A stretch of DNA of 64,000 nt from Przewalskia tangutica (GCA_029844215.1 CM056728.1:61729789-61793788); one strand, 5' to 3'; positions 47,373-59,235 are shown, numbered from the stretch's first letter. Program-made: numbers and translations. The notes: a model not told the origin generated them from the letters alone.

Positions 47373-49318
47373 TCCTTTTTTTAGACCAAGTACTCATTAC
47401 TTACGAATGAGATTTCACCACTTTTTAACACAATTCAAGTTCTTAACATTTCATATCAAGTCAAATATAAGTCAAGTCTCTTATCTTTTTAAAATCAACA
47501 AACCATTCTTTTACCTACATAAAGTCGTTATAACTAACTTCCCATAAAGCCATTATAACATTTTATGTTTTAAACCAACCAAATTCGTTTAGCACACGTA
47601 CGTCTACCGTACTACATAGTTCACAACAATCATGCTAGAAAGGATACGAAGAGGTTCACATACCTCGCAACGATTATCGACAAATAGCAAAACGCTCCAA
47701 GTACTTCAACTTTGTCGGCTACTCCTTAAGCCAAGTAGATCACGCCACACGTAGTACTTCAATCCTAAAATGGTCATAGTACTTCTATCAAACCTTACTT
47801 ACCATTGAAGACTTATACCAATTAATAACCCTCTAATTCTACGGAAAATCGGCAAAGACTTCCCTGTTTCTACGTACTTTTCCACCTTTTTCAAGGCCCG
47901 ATAACAGTAACCAACATGCCACATTTAAGGCGCAACAATTCAACAACTAAAGAAGGGGATCACACGCCTAAACAGACGTGTTAAACAATCTTCCCCTTAA
48001 ACAACAACAACATAAAAACCGAAATGGAACAAGTCCATAGTCCAAAGTAAAGACAGTCCAATGTAAATACAGTCCAATGTAAATACAGTCCAAAGTAAAT
48101 ACAGTCCATTAGTTGGTGTCCTTGGCCAACTTACAACTTTCACACTTATCCAATTTTTCGGCTAGCATACCGAAATTACTTATTTAATCCTCCAACTTAT
48201 ATTCCAATCTTCATATAAGTTATATTTACTTTGCTATTACTGTTGACAGGTAATAGATACGTTTTTACCATTTTATGGCTAACATGCCAATTTTCCATTT
48301 TAGTAACTTAACAAGTTTCAAATCTTTCCAACCTTCATTCCACATATCTCATACTCATATATATACTTCCAATATACATAATATCCAACTTCACAAAGAG
48401 GATTAAGATCATTACCTCAAAAAGCCCAAAAATATCCAAGAACTTAAAGTCGCTCCTTAGCAAGTTTAGCTCCAAATCCTTACGTTCCAATCCGCTACAA
48501 GCAACCCGTAGAAGCTCCTAACCAACTTCTCTTCAAGACTCCACTCCAAAAAGTGAAGAACACTTAGGGTTCCAAACTTGGAACTTTTGGCCAAGGCAAA
48601 ATAAATAGGCTAGGGGTGTGAAATCTTGTCTAACTCTTGGTTCACCATCTTCCTAACACCTTAAGGAAGAACACTTAAAAGTATAAGAATTGTTGGACAA
48701 CTTTAGGTCAAAGTTCTTAGCCAAAACCGAGAGCTTCAAGACAAGGGAGAAAATATGTTCAAGTCTTGAAACAATTCTATGTGTGGAAGATTTCATCAAA
48801 TAAGGGTGCATATATAGGACAACCAAGGGCTAGGATTAAAACAAATGGGTGGTAGAGATTGGGGACAAGTGTGTGTGGGTCCCACAAGCCACTTGTCCAC
48901 ACACAAAATTATCTTGCAAGACAAGGCCACTTGTCTTGCCACTTGTCATGAGGATTTCGGCCAAGAGCCACCTAGGGGGTGACACGTGTCGCCCTCCTAC
49001 TCGTCCAAAATATTTCATCTTCCGAAAATATCCACAATGGCCAAAATCTCGAAAACAAAGTGGGCCCCACAAAACCGTAAATTTCTCCCGTGGGCCCCAC
49101 GTGACCAATTCTGGAAATAAAATTCCATAATTCTAATATAATCCAAGAAGTCCAAATACCAAATCTGGGAATCCAATTCCCATTAACGAACCTTTTTCCT
49201 TCACAAAATCCGGAAGCTTTTCCGTCGAAAAATCACATCTTTCTTCCATTCCAATATTAATGTCGTATTCTCGTACGTACGTCCTCACATTCATACCCTG
49301 GAACTACGGGGTGTAACA
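47373..49318 (-). mobile_element. 3' LTR of element D, proximal segment
   Basis: From the LTR start TGTTACACCCCGTAGTTCC at 49318 (minus strand) through the dyad GGCGACACGTGTCACCC (about 48976-48995), a TATA-like word (TATATA rc, about 48813) and leader with short CAATGTAAATACAGTC repeats (about 48045-48105), up to the Z insertion site. Confidence 0.9.
48045..48108 (-). repeat. Short repeat, about 15 bp x 4
   Basis: AGTAAAGACAGTCC, then three AATGTAAATACAGTCC-like units in a row in the D leader. Other LTRs have one or two copies at this place (for example about 12476-12510). Confidence 0.8.
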
Positions 49319-49353
49319 TTCTCCCCCCCTTAGAAACATTCATCCCGAATGTT
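49319..49353 (-). promoter_or_regulatory. PPT of element D with G-U variant hairpin
   Basis: The minus-strand PPT is a run of G and A (rc of TTCTCCCCCCCTTAG) next to the LTR at 49318. The hairpin read on the element strand is AACATTCG / TGAATGTT around GGA, so the closing pair is G-U, not G-C. Confidence 0.8.
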
Positions 49354-50675
49354 CCTTCTAAGTCTCCAAACATACATGCGCCGGTATAGTCTTCACTACT
49401 ATACTTATGAAACCAGTTATGCCACACATGGCCATAATATAACACACGCGCGAAACTTAAATCCAAGCCAATGAGGAATTACCTCTAACGTGTATAACAA
49501 CACTAAAGCTTCCACCCATGGTCTAAAGGATACTTTCTTCACCTCGTTACTTCACAAAATGATCACTTCCCTTCTCTTAACACATGTTCACTTCTTACCT
49601 TACTCGTCGTACCTTTCTCGTACACCCAAACTCTTTCTAGTATACGTACCACACTTCAGTCATCGCTTCAGTTTCCAAAACCTTGGAGTTACCACCTCCA
49701 AACTTGGTCATTACACTAGCTTTAATTTCCTTTAAGGTCATTCCCGGCCTTCACGATCCGATCCTGGTCAAACGCATCCACGAACTCGTACGATGGTTAC
49801 CTAAACTTGAGCCTAGCACCCTCGTGACCCTACCACCTGGCGGGACCACCTCAAACTGACCACATCTCATTCCGGGCTGCGGGTTGACCCGTGATCTGGC
49901 CTAAACCCGACCCACTATTGCGCCAAATTCTTGTTCCCCCTCCGGAACAATCTTACCTATTCAAGTCATGAAAGCTAGTGGTCTTCTTAGCTCAACTACC
50001 CACTTTCATTTCACACCACTCAAGGACTTATCACACAAATATACCCCACGTATATTATGCACTCCTGACAAAGGTCAATCGTAAAAATCTTTTACTCACG
50101 ACGGCCTTACATCTAAGGTCTCAACGTGTAATATTCTAAGGTTCACACCTTCCATGTCCCCATACTTACCTTTTCAACTACCCATGTTTTCTAATTCACA
50201 ATTAACACAATGCTATCCGTACATATCACTCAACATGTATCCACCATAACAACATATACGAGTCTCTTAAGGGCTAAAGATATATCTGTAACTACTGTAT
50301 CACTTTCCCTTTGTCGCTCTAATCATAATCCTGCCCTGCATCACAAATCTATCTGCCCGAGCCCTCCTCATCTGCGGAGGTAAGAAATGGCTAAGAAACG
50401 CCTCTGAGAACTCGTCCAAAACAGCTGGAAGCGCATGCTCCCCATCTGAAGTACCACCTTAGGTAAAAACGACTGGGCCGGTGCCCTCGTAACTCTCTGT
50501 GTTCTACTCATAGCTCCCTCTGCTGCCTTGCCCTTCTGGGCCCTGGTTGCCTTGCGTAGAGGCATAACTGGTACATAAGAATACGTCAGAGGGAGTTCAA
50601 CTTATCACACAGCTCTAAGGCACGATCTCAGAGTGAGAAGAATGGAAACCAATCCTAAATATCCTGCAGCCTCTT

Positions 50676-50709
50676 GATTATAGGTGTGGTGCTCAACACG
50701 CCGATAATC
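50676..50709 (-). promoter_or_regulatory. Leader hairpin of element D, loop decayed
   Basis: On the minus strand: GATTAT, GGCGTG, loop TTGAGCAC, CACACC, ATAATC. The stem has one mismatch and the loop hexamer GAGCAC is no longer self-complementary. Confidence 0.55.
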
Positions 50710-50753
50710 AAGACTCTACTAGATACGGTCTATAGACACTTTCCGAGGATTAA

Positions 50754-50767
50754 CTGCTCTGATACCA
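50754..50767 (-). promoter_or_regulatory. Primer-binding site of element D, canonical
   Basis: On the minus strand TGGTATCAGAGCAG follows the LTR end after AAAG. It is a full match to the expected complement of plant initiator-Met tRNA, the only unaltered PBS in the window. Confidence 0.92.
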
Positions 50768-50771
50768 CTTT

Positions 50772-51327
50772 TGTCACGACCCGACCCTGGGCCCTCGACT
50801 GGTGCCTTACCCGGGCACCCTAGTGATACAACATAAGAGAAAATCAGCGGAAATAAAAACTTAAACATGAAACAAGATATAAAATAAGAAACAGGCTAAC
50901 CAAAACGGTCACCTTTCTGCATATATATAAAAACTTGAACAGTTACATCCTTTACAAACCCTGCCCACAACAGTACTACAGACCTCTAAGAGTTTTTATA
51001 ACAACTATGACGGGACAGGGCCCCGCCATACCCCTGAATGTACAAGTATCTACAATCTCAGGGAATCATACCAAAAGATAAGCCTCCGGAGAAACGGAGC
51101 TTCCCAAAACGCTGAACTGTGATCCTATGAGCGAGGATCAACAACCGGTGTACCTCTACCTGCGGCATGAACGCAGCCCCCCGAAGGAGGTCAGTACAAC
51201 AGGTACCAAGTATGTGAAACTGAAAATACTGTAATGAAATCATAACAGTCTATATAAAACAGGAGACATGTATGATAACCAAACTACAGTACACCATATA
51301 TAAACAGTCATGTCAAGTCAGGGACTC
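50772..51327 (-). mobile_element. 5' LTR of element D, terminal segment
   Basis: The plus strand starts TGTCACGACCCG at 50772, next to the PBS. It holds the hairpin array (about 51010-51190). It is broken by solo LTR W after TSD GACTC (51323-51327) and closely matches 24433-24985. Confidence 0.92.
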
Positions 51328-51842
51328 TGTTACACCCCGTAGTTCCAGGGTATGTATATGAGGACGTACGTACGAGAATACGACATTAAAATTGGAAAGG
51401 AAGAAAGATGTGATTTTTCGACGGAAAAGTTTCCGGATTTTGTGAAGGAAAAAAGTTCGTTAATGGGAATTGGATTCCTAGATTTGGTATTCGGACTTCT
51501 TGGAATATTAGAGAATTATGGAATTTTATTTCCGGAATTGGTCACGTGGGGCCCACGGGAGAAATTTACGGTTTTGTGGGGCCCACTTTATTTTCGGATT
51601 TTTGGCATTACGGATATTTTCGGAAGATGAAATATTTTGGACGAGTAGGAGGGCGACACATGGCACCCCCATGTGGCCATGTGGCCGAGATAGGCTTGCC
51701 ATGTGTCCCTTGGACATTTTAGGGAGACATGTGGCTAGCCACATGTCTCAATTTTGTGGTGGACATATGATTGGTAGAACCCATACACACATGTCCCTAA
51801 TCTACACCACACACTTGCCTTGATCTTGGCATTTGATTTCTC

Positions 51843-51850
51843 TATAAATA
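51843..51850 (+). promoter_or_regulatory. TATA box of solo LTR W
   Basis: TATAAATACCCCC, 515 bp into the LTR. Solo LTRs keep the promoter, so this one could still start transcription into neighbouring DNA. Confidence 0.65.
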
Positions 51851-53704
51851 CCCCCTTAAGTGCAAGACTTATTCATCCCACACTTGAAATAATTTCCAAG
51901 GCAAATTCTCCCCCCTCCCTTTGTGGTGCTCTCGGCCAACACCCCCCCTTTGTGTAGAAAAATTCTTCAAGTGTTGTTGTTATCCCAAATACCTTAGCCT
52001 AGTATCCCTAGTAGTATTCTAAAGTAATCCCAACATAAGAGCCCGGAAATACTACTTTTTTCCTTTAGTCGCAAAAAATGAAACCCTATGAAAATCTTCA
52101 TAGCTTGGATGAAGTATTAAGAGAAGTTGTTTAGAAACTTCTAAGGGTTGCTTGGAGCGGATTAGAGCGTAAGGAATAGGAGCTAAACGTTGCTCAGGAT
52201 CGACTTATTAATCTTGGATAATTTTGGGCTTATCGAGGTAATGATCTTTATCCCCCTATTGTAATTGGAGATTATATATTGTAGTAATGTATAGTTGAGT
52301 ATACTATATGTGGAAAGAATATTGAACTGTATTTACATTGGACTGTATTTACAGTAGACTTGTGTAGTATTATTGTGGGGCAGAATTATACACGTCCGGT
52401 TAGACATATAAATACCCTCGGAGTTGTTGGCTTGGTAGCGGGCCTTGATTTAGGAGGATATTTATGTGGTTTCGGGGGGGAGGGGGGGGGGAGGTGCTGC
52501 CCAATTTTCCGTAGAATAAGGAACCTGATACTTAGAATTATTCTACGAAGAGAACTAGAAGTTGATAGATGTGTTGTGGTTGTTATAGGTGGATATTCTA
52601 CGCGCGACATACTCGACTTGGCTTGTGGATTAAGCCGAAGAGGTATGTGATTCTTCCTATTCTCCTGAGCATGATATTTGTGAAATATATATAGTGCGGT
52701 AGACGCACGTGTGTTAAAGGAGTTTGATTTTTCCTTTTATGTCCTTGACTTGATTCTAAAGTTAAGTGACTTGTTATGAAATGTTAAGGACTTGAATTGT
52801 GTTAAAAAGTTGTGAAGCCTCATTCGTGAGTAATGGGTGCTTAGTCTTTTAAAAGAATAAAGTTATCTTTATTTTGGAAATGAGAGTAGTTGTCCTTGGT
52901 TGGTTTAAAAACATAAAGTGTTATAATAGCTTTATGGGAAGTTAGTTATAACAACTTTATGAAAAATGAAAGAATGGTTTTATTATTGGATTTAAAATGA
53001 TAACTTGACATTTTAAAAGTTAGGAGGTTGGTTTCCTTAAAAGATATGAGATTTGATTCAAAGATTATGAGACTTAATTTTGAAAGTAAAGAGACTTGAC
53101 TTATAAACAAATTAATTTTGGGAAAGGAGAAGTAACTTGATTTAAAGGTATAGGTTACTTGTTTTGAAAGGAGTAAGTTACTCGGGTTTTTAAGAAGTAT
53201 ACTTGACGTTGTTTTAAAAAGTGTAAGCCACTTGGTTTAAAAAGTATATTGCTACTTGACTTTAAAAAAGGAGAAGTGACTTGGTTTTAAAGGAAGGCAT
53301 GGTATTGTCTTGTTTTGGTTTAAAAAGAAGGCATGATATTATTTTGATTTACTTAAAATGATAGTTACTCTATTTTGATACTACGGGTGTTAGTATCATG
53401 TGGCTTTCGTGAAAGGAATAGATCTTTTTAAAGAGTTTAAGTACGTAGTACTTTGGGGTTAAAACCCGGATTTTTGGCATAAAATAAAAGTACCTTGAGT
53501 GTGAGTAACTTGCCTGTGTTTGCTTGTGATATCCTTGCTGTGCAAGTATTGTATCCTTATGCTATCGTGTCTCTCGATGGAGGGCCGGTCATGTTATTCT
53601 TGATCATTTTGGGCATACTGACTCGATGGATGTTCCACGGGTATGCGGCCATGATGAGGGTTCGTTCCCTGTTGATAGTGTTATTCCATGGACTAGCTCT
53701 CCAT

Positions 53705-54060
53705 GAGGTCTACTGATGTAGGGTGGATCTGGTAGCTATGCCTTCATACTTGCCCCGGTCGTTGCTGATGCAGGCTGGTTCTGGTAGTTGGCTTTCATAC
53801 TTGCCCCGGTCAGTGTTAGGACGAAGTTTCGTGATGCAGGGTGGATCTGGTGGTTAGCCTACGATTTGCCCTGGCCGACGTGATGCAGGTGGATCTGCAG
53901 AGGCCATCGTACTTGCCCCGGTCAGCTTCGTGATACAGTTGTTTAGTATTGTTGGTACGGTAGGTTACGTAGTAGCTTTCGTACTTACCCCCCGATTGAG
54001 GATGCAGGTGGATCCGTAGCTATGCCTTCAGACTTGCCCCAGACGGTTCTTATGACACGA
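53705..54060 (+). repeat. Tandem repeat in solo LTR W
   Basis: About six imperfect 45-65-bp units with GATGCAGGGTGGATCTGGTA and TTCATACTTGCCCCGGTC. The repeat is unrelated in sequence to the slots of Y, A or B. Confidence 0.85.
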
Positions 54061-54341
54061 GTGGGACTCGTGTTCATGTATACCTTGGTATTATTATATC
54101 ATAGATCGCGGCAGTGAGGAAGGAATTCCACGGGCATGATTGATATTGTGGGCGTGAGACCCATGGTTATATTTGAGTGATGACTTTGAGGGCATGAGTC
54201 TCTGACTTGACATGACTGCTTATATGTTGTGTACTGTAGTTTGGTTATCATACATGTCTCCTGCTTTATATAGACTATTATGATTTCATTTACGTGATTT
54301 TCGGGCCACATACTGTACTGTTAGATCGACCTCCTTCGCGG

Positions 54342-54508
54342 CTGCGTTCATGCCGCAGGTAGAGGTACACCAGTTGTTGATCCTCGCTCATAGGATCACA
54401 GTTCAGCGTTTGGGAAGCTTCGTTTCTCCGGAGGCTTATCTTTTGGTATGATTCCCTGAGGTTGTAGGTTCTTGTACATTCAGGGGTATGGCGGGGCCCT
54501 GTCCCGTC
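54342..54508 (+). promoter_or_regulatory. Conserved hairpin array near LTR 3' end
   Basis: Four stems in 170 bp: CTGCG/CGCAG (54342-54358), TGATCCT/AGGATCA (54378-54398), AAGCTTCG/CCGGAGGCTT (about 54415-54435), and GGCGGG/CCCGTC (54490-54508). The same series occurs in every LTR of the window. Confidence 0.6.
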
Positions 54509-54752
54509 GTAGTTGTTATAAAAACTCTTAGAGGCCTGTAGTACTGTTGTGGGCAGGGTTTGTAAAGGATATAACTGTTCAGGTATATATATATATATGC
54601 AGAAAGGTAACCGTTTTGGTTAGCCTGTTTCTTATTTTATGTTGTTTCATGTCTATGATTTTATTTCCGCTGGTTTTTCTCTGATGTATTATCACTAGTG
54701 TGCCCGGGGTAAGGCACCAGTCACGGTCCCGAGGTCGGGTTGTGACAGACTC

Positions 54753-55290
54753 ACGCCCCCAAAGTCATCACTCATGCCCGTGGAATTCCTTCCTCACGGC
54801 CGACAGTCTATGACATAAATCATACTCATGTGACGCGCCCGTGGCATCTTACCGCACTATCGGCGTACTCATATACAACACATATATATATATATAACGT
54901 GGCCGCATGCCCCGGAATCCCTCATCGTATAAGCATGGCCATGGAGTAATGATCGTACATAACGTGCCCCCGGAATCCCTCATCGTAGGTGCAGGTCTTC
55001 ATGGGGAGCTAGCCCATGGAGTGATAATATAACATGCCCCCGGAATCCCTCATCGTAGGCGCATATCTTTATGGGGAGCTATCCCATCAAGTAAAATATA
55101 ATATGGTCGCATGCCCCGGAATCCCTCATCGTATAAGCATGACCATGGAGTAATGAAACGCCCGGGCATCTAACCCGCATCCTGGCCGCATGCCCCGGAA
55201 TCTCTCATCGTATAAGCATGGCCAAGATCAATCACAATGGAAGCATACCCGTGGAATCCTCCGTCACGGCCGGTATGTCCAAGTAAATTC
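54753..55290 (-). mobile_element. 5' LTR of element D, truncated segment
   Basis: Continues the D LTR after W with the CCCCCGGAATCCCTCATCG repeats (54900-55210). It stops abruptly at 55290 inside AAGTAAATTCA. The intact copy (43255-43280) continues into ACAACAAGTCAGCC, but here type C LTR sequence of the other strand follows. Confidence 0.88.
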
Positions 55291-57885
55291 AGTTTGTTGA
55301 TGAGAATTAGATTCTCAAAATGCATTATTTGAGGAGTATATAATTTATTATTATTATGGAAATGTATTTTACGAATTTGGTCACGTAGGGCCCACCCGAA
55401 AAAATTTACGTTTTGTGGGGCCCACGAGGGTTACGTAATTTTTATGGATGAAGGGGAGGGCGACACGTGTCACCCCCCCCCCCCTCACATGGGCTTGTTC
55501 GAAATGGACCAAGGACAAAGGGGTCATTTGACCAAGTGTAAGATGATCAAGTCTTGCAAGCCTAAGCTTGAGATAATTGACCAAGTCAATAAGCCCACTT
55601 GGCTAAGATATTTAAGTCATCCTATTCATCCAAACCTCACAAGTGTGTTGATCTTAACCCTCCATTTAATTATATATTCACCCACATAGCAAGACTTGTC
55701 TCCACACTTAGAAAAATTAGAGAAAACTTTGAGCTTGAAATAGGAGGCTCTCGGCTTTGAGCTTATTTGAACAAGAAAAAATTTCAATTGTTGTCCAATA
55801 TTCACAAGACTTTAACCCAAGGTTCCTAGGGGTATTGTAAGGATATCTCAATAGAAAGATCTCGGAAAAATGACGTTTTTACGTTAGTCGCAAGGCGAAA
55901 CCCTAAGGTGTTCTTCAACTTTGAAGATGAAACTTGAAGAGGAGCTCTTCATGAGCTTCTAAGGAGTGTTTGGAGCTGATTGGAACACAAGAAGAGGAGC
56001 TAAAAGTTGCTAAGGATCGACTTTTACGCTTGGACATTATTAGGGCTTATTGAGGTAAAAATCTTCATCTTCTTAATGTAATTGAAGATTACATGTTATA
56101 GTAGTTAAGAAATGAGCATGTGGTATATAGAATGAAGTTTGGAAAGATTTGGATCATGTCGACATGTTAAAATCCGAAAATGGACAAGTTAGCCATTAAT
56201 GTTGTAATTAATTTGGACGGTAGTTATAATCATCGCATGTTGAGGAAGAAATGATTTATAGTTGATGTAATTGTTATTATGTATATAACATGTTGGAATA
56301 ACAACTTGGATTGAAAAAGGAATTGAAAGGAAATTGATAATTGTTGTGACATTGTAGCCGAATATGGCTTGGAATTATTGGACAATTTTATATTGATTGT
56401 GAGGAAGAATTTTACACGTCCTATTAGGCGTGTAATCCCATGTGTATTTGCTGAATTGTTGGTCCTTAAATGTGGAGTTTGCTTATTGATTTTCGGGCCT
56501 TGAAAAAGGTGGAAAAGTACGTAGAAACAAAGGAAGTGCTGTCCGATTTTCCGTAGAATTTGGTGACTTTACACTTAGAATATTCTACGTTTGAAGCTAG
56601 AGGTTAATGGACGTATTATGGCCATTATAGGTTGAAGTACTACGTATAGCGTATTCTACTTAAAGGATGGAATATCTATCAAGTTTAAAGTACTTTGGAG
56701 CATTTTGCTACTTGTCGATAATCTTCGCGCGGTATGTGAACCTCTTCCTTCTTTTGACATGATTCTATGTATGGAATATACATGTGGTGCTATTCATGAT
56801 TCCTTCTACTCTTAGAAGTTAAGAAGTATGTATGTTGATTTACTCTATGTAAAGGTTACGTCTAAATTATCCTAAGTTCTTACCAAGTCTTATGGGGGAT
56901 GTTGGTAAGAGTCGTTGGGAAGTATTTGGAGTCAAGTTGACTTTGCTAAGTTACTGCATGAATGAGAATAAGTATCGAACAAGACATTGCAGCGCTAATA
57001 AAAGAAAATGTATCGACAATCAGTTATATTAAAATGAGTAGAATTCTCCATCTGCATAGAAACTAAGATAAGACAAAATTGTATTACATTTTCTAGATCA
57101 TGGATGCTTTAATAAGATCGTTATAAACAAGTATAACCTATTCACAACGCATAAAAATATATGTTACTTAATTTAAAGAGTTTACGTTAAGAAGTTTTAA
57201 AGACTATGAACCTTGAATTCTTAAAAGGTTAAGAGACTTTATTTTTCAAGTTATGGGACTTGATTCTTAAAGGAAGAAATGACGTGATTTAAAAGTATAG
57301 AATACTTGATTTGGAAAGTATTGATTTCTTGATACTCTAAGTTAAAGAGACTTGATATTCTAAGTTAAGAAACTTGATTTCTTAAAAATTAAGAGACTTG
57401 AAGTATTTTGAAAGCTATGTAACTTGATTTGAAAGTATAAGTCTTTTGGTTATAAAAGGAATGAATTTGTCTAAGACATAAAGAGTAACGGCTTTATGAG
57501 AAACTGGTTATAACAACTTTATGGAAGGTTAAAAGAATGGTTTTCTCCAGTAATGTAAACAAAGAATTGACTTGAAATAAAGAAGGGCAATTTGTTTTAA
57601 AGGTACCAATTGCTTAAAGTTTTAAAGTAAGGGTCACTTGATTTAGAAGCCTAGAAATGTATTTCTAAAAAAGTAGTGACTTGTTTGAAATGTAGACTTG
57701 CCTTGATACTACGGGTGTTAGTATCTTGGGGTTTTAATATAAAAAAGGTTATTTTAAAGGAACGAAAGTACGTAGTACTTTGGGTTAAATTCTCGGATTT
57801 TATAAGGACATGTTAGTGCCTTAAGTAAACTAAAATGAGAGTGTATATAAATGAGGTTAATAAGAAGTTAGGGGATTTCTTAACT

Positions 57886-58056
57886 TGCTTATGTTATGTA
57901 TGATAAACCGGTAGTGCTTATGTTATGTATGATAAGCCGGTAGTTCTTATGTTATGTATGATAAGCCGGTAGTGCTTATGTTATGTATGATAAGCCGGTA
58001 GTGCTTATGTTATGTATGATAAGCCGGTAGTGCTTATGTTATGTATGATAGCCGGT
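57886..58056 (+). repeat. 29-bp tandem repeat, 6 copies
   Basis: Unit TGCTTATGTTATGTATGATA plus AGCCGGTAG, six copies, last one shortened. The 3' LTR has four (62543-62656). Confidence 0.95.
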
Positions 58057-58336
58057 TGAGCTAGGTTATGTTATTCTTGCGGGGTAAACCCCCGGGTTAC
58101 TACTTATTCCATGAAATTGCTACCCATGATACGAGTGCGACGTTTGTACTCATTGCGGGCCCACTGGGCCCATGAAGGTGAAATAGTCCTATGCGGGTGA
58201 AATAGTCCCATGCGAGGCGGATGGCCTCATTGCGGGTCCACAGGACCTATGCGGGTGAAATAGTCTCAGGAGTAGGATTGCCAAATGATACTATGGGCAG
58301 GTGGCCCTAAGTTGATCATAAGCTTCCTATTTTTAT

Positions 58337-58443
58337 GCAGTATACCTTTATGGGCAGACTTATGTGACTTTATCGCGTCCCAGATTGGGCCGGGCAGTAT
58401 ACCTTTATGGGCAGACTTATGTGACTTTATCGCGTCCCAGTTG
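58337..58443 (+). repeat. 57-bp tandem repeat, 2 copies
   Basis: GCAGTATACCTTTATGGGCA to CCCAGATTGGGCCGG, starts exactly 57 bp apart (58337, 58394). In the 3' LTR the array has three more diverged copies (62936-63104). Confidence 0.93.
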
Positions 58444-59143
58444 GTAGGCAAGATAAAGGCCCCTCCATAAAGGGTCGGATTATGTTATGAAAGATAAGTA
58501 AGTTATATGGTTATGAACTTGATGATTTTTCCTAAGTATGTACGTAAGAATTTGACTATAACTCTTATTGGAAAATAATGGGAAAAGATAACGATGTACG
58601 ATTAAATTCATGAGTTGTAATGACATGGTAGGATCTGGTATTTACTTTTTAAACTTACCCCTGTCATTCTTTTGTACAGTTATAATCTGACATCGATCTT
58701 ATTTCCATTCCATATTCTGCACTGTACGATTTCTTCGGGGCCGCGTTAAATGTCTGCAGGTTTAGGTACACAGTTGTGGATCCGCGAGCTTAGGATCCTG
58801 GTTCAGCATTTTGAGATGGCTCCAATGTTCCGGAGCTTGTCATTATGGCTAGGTATATTCAGGGGTACGGCGGGGCCTTGTCCCGTCATAGTTTTTGTTC
58901 AAAATCTTAGAGGTCTGTAGTCATATCTTGTGGATTGGGTTGTGTAAAGAAAAAAAAAGGATGTAGTTGCTTTTGGCTGTATATGTATATATATGTCCAG
59001 GGAGGTAGCCTTATCGGCTAACCTGTTGTTTATGTCTTGTTGAATTAATTTATAAGTTTGATGTATGTTCACGATTATCTCTCGATGTATACTGCAAAGG
59101 TGCCCAGATAGGCACCGCCGCGCCTGGCTCGTCGTGACAAAAG

Positions 59144-59157
59144 TGGTATCGAGCGAT
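59144..59157 (+). promoter_or_regulatory. Primer-binding site of element E
   Basis: TGGTATCGAGCG lies 5 bp after the LTR, identical to A and B. Confidence 0.8.
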
Positions 59158-59201
59158 TAGTCCTCTGAATGTGTCTACTGCACCGTGTCTAGTAGAGTCT
59201 T

Positions 59202-59235
59202 GATTATCGGTGTGTTGTGCACCACATCTATAATC
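59202..59235 (+). promoter_or_regulatory. Leader hairpin with GTGCAC loop (DIS-like), element E
   Basis: GATTAT/ATAATC and GGTGTG/CACATC with loop TTGTGCAC, palindromic hexamer at 59217-59222. It is kept although the element has no gag. Confidence 0.6.

Larger units (their letters stand above)
49354..50771 (-). pseudogene. gag: Internal region of element D with micro-gag remnant
   Basis: The PBS-to-PPT interval is only 1453 bp. A Gag start is at 50565 (minus; MPLRKATRAQKGKAAEG). It passes directly to the segment matching GEHALPA...DEFS.AFL..LPPQMRRARADRF of B (about 50440-50350) and from there directly to the C-terminal AGQDYD-like end (about 50325). The middle of Gag and both zinc knuckles are deleted. 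The rest (about 49354-50320) is the conserved non-coding 3' region, with the GGTCCCGCCAGGTGG block at about 49810-49845. The gene cannot make a working Gag. Confidence 0.8.
51328..54747 (+). mobile_element. Solo LTR W, type B, in 5' LTR of D
   Basis: Plus-strand LTR of 3420 bp, TGTTACACCCCGTAGTTCC to GGGTTGTGACA, with perfect TSD GACTC (51323-51327, 54748-54752). It contains the GTGGGGCCCAC pair (about 51546-51590), GGCGACACATGGC (about 51650), TATAAATA at 51843, GTTATAAC motifs (about 52918-52955), a repeat slot (53705-54060) and the hairpin array (54342-54508). No internal region. Confidence 0.95.
24433..55290 (-). mobile_element. Element D, type B, minus strand, split by three insertions
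   Basis: On the minus strand: truncated 5' LTR (55290-54753 and 51322-50772), PBS, 1453-bp internal region (50771-49319), PPT, and full 3' LTR (49318-47373, 43861-42896, 25149-24433). Removing the inserts (W, Z, B with A inside) and one copy of each TSD rejoins the LTR, giving a 3' LTR of about 3.64 kb. The first part of the 5' LTR is lost at 55290, so the D duplication cannot be checked. The bases before 24433 are GTGTG. Confidence 0.9.
55291..59139 (+). mobile_element. 5' LTR of element E (left-truncated)
   Basis: 3849 bp remain, from GTTTGTTGATGAG to GTCGTGACA. It contains the GTGGGGCCCAC pair (about 55417-55430), GGCGACACGTGTCACCC (about 55459), CGTGTAA folds (about 56415-56440), GATACTACGGGTGTTAGTATC (about 57699-57719), the 29-bp array, a 57-bp repeat and the conserved 3' block with GGATCC...GGATCC (about 58779-58800). 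Confidence 0.9.

Noticed and set aside
58285..58470. Frame with repeated SIPLWADLCDFIASQ-like units as a repeat protein
   Set aside because: It reflects the 57-bp DNA repeat, a multiple of 3, inside an LTR. It is frameshifted in the 3' LTR.
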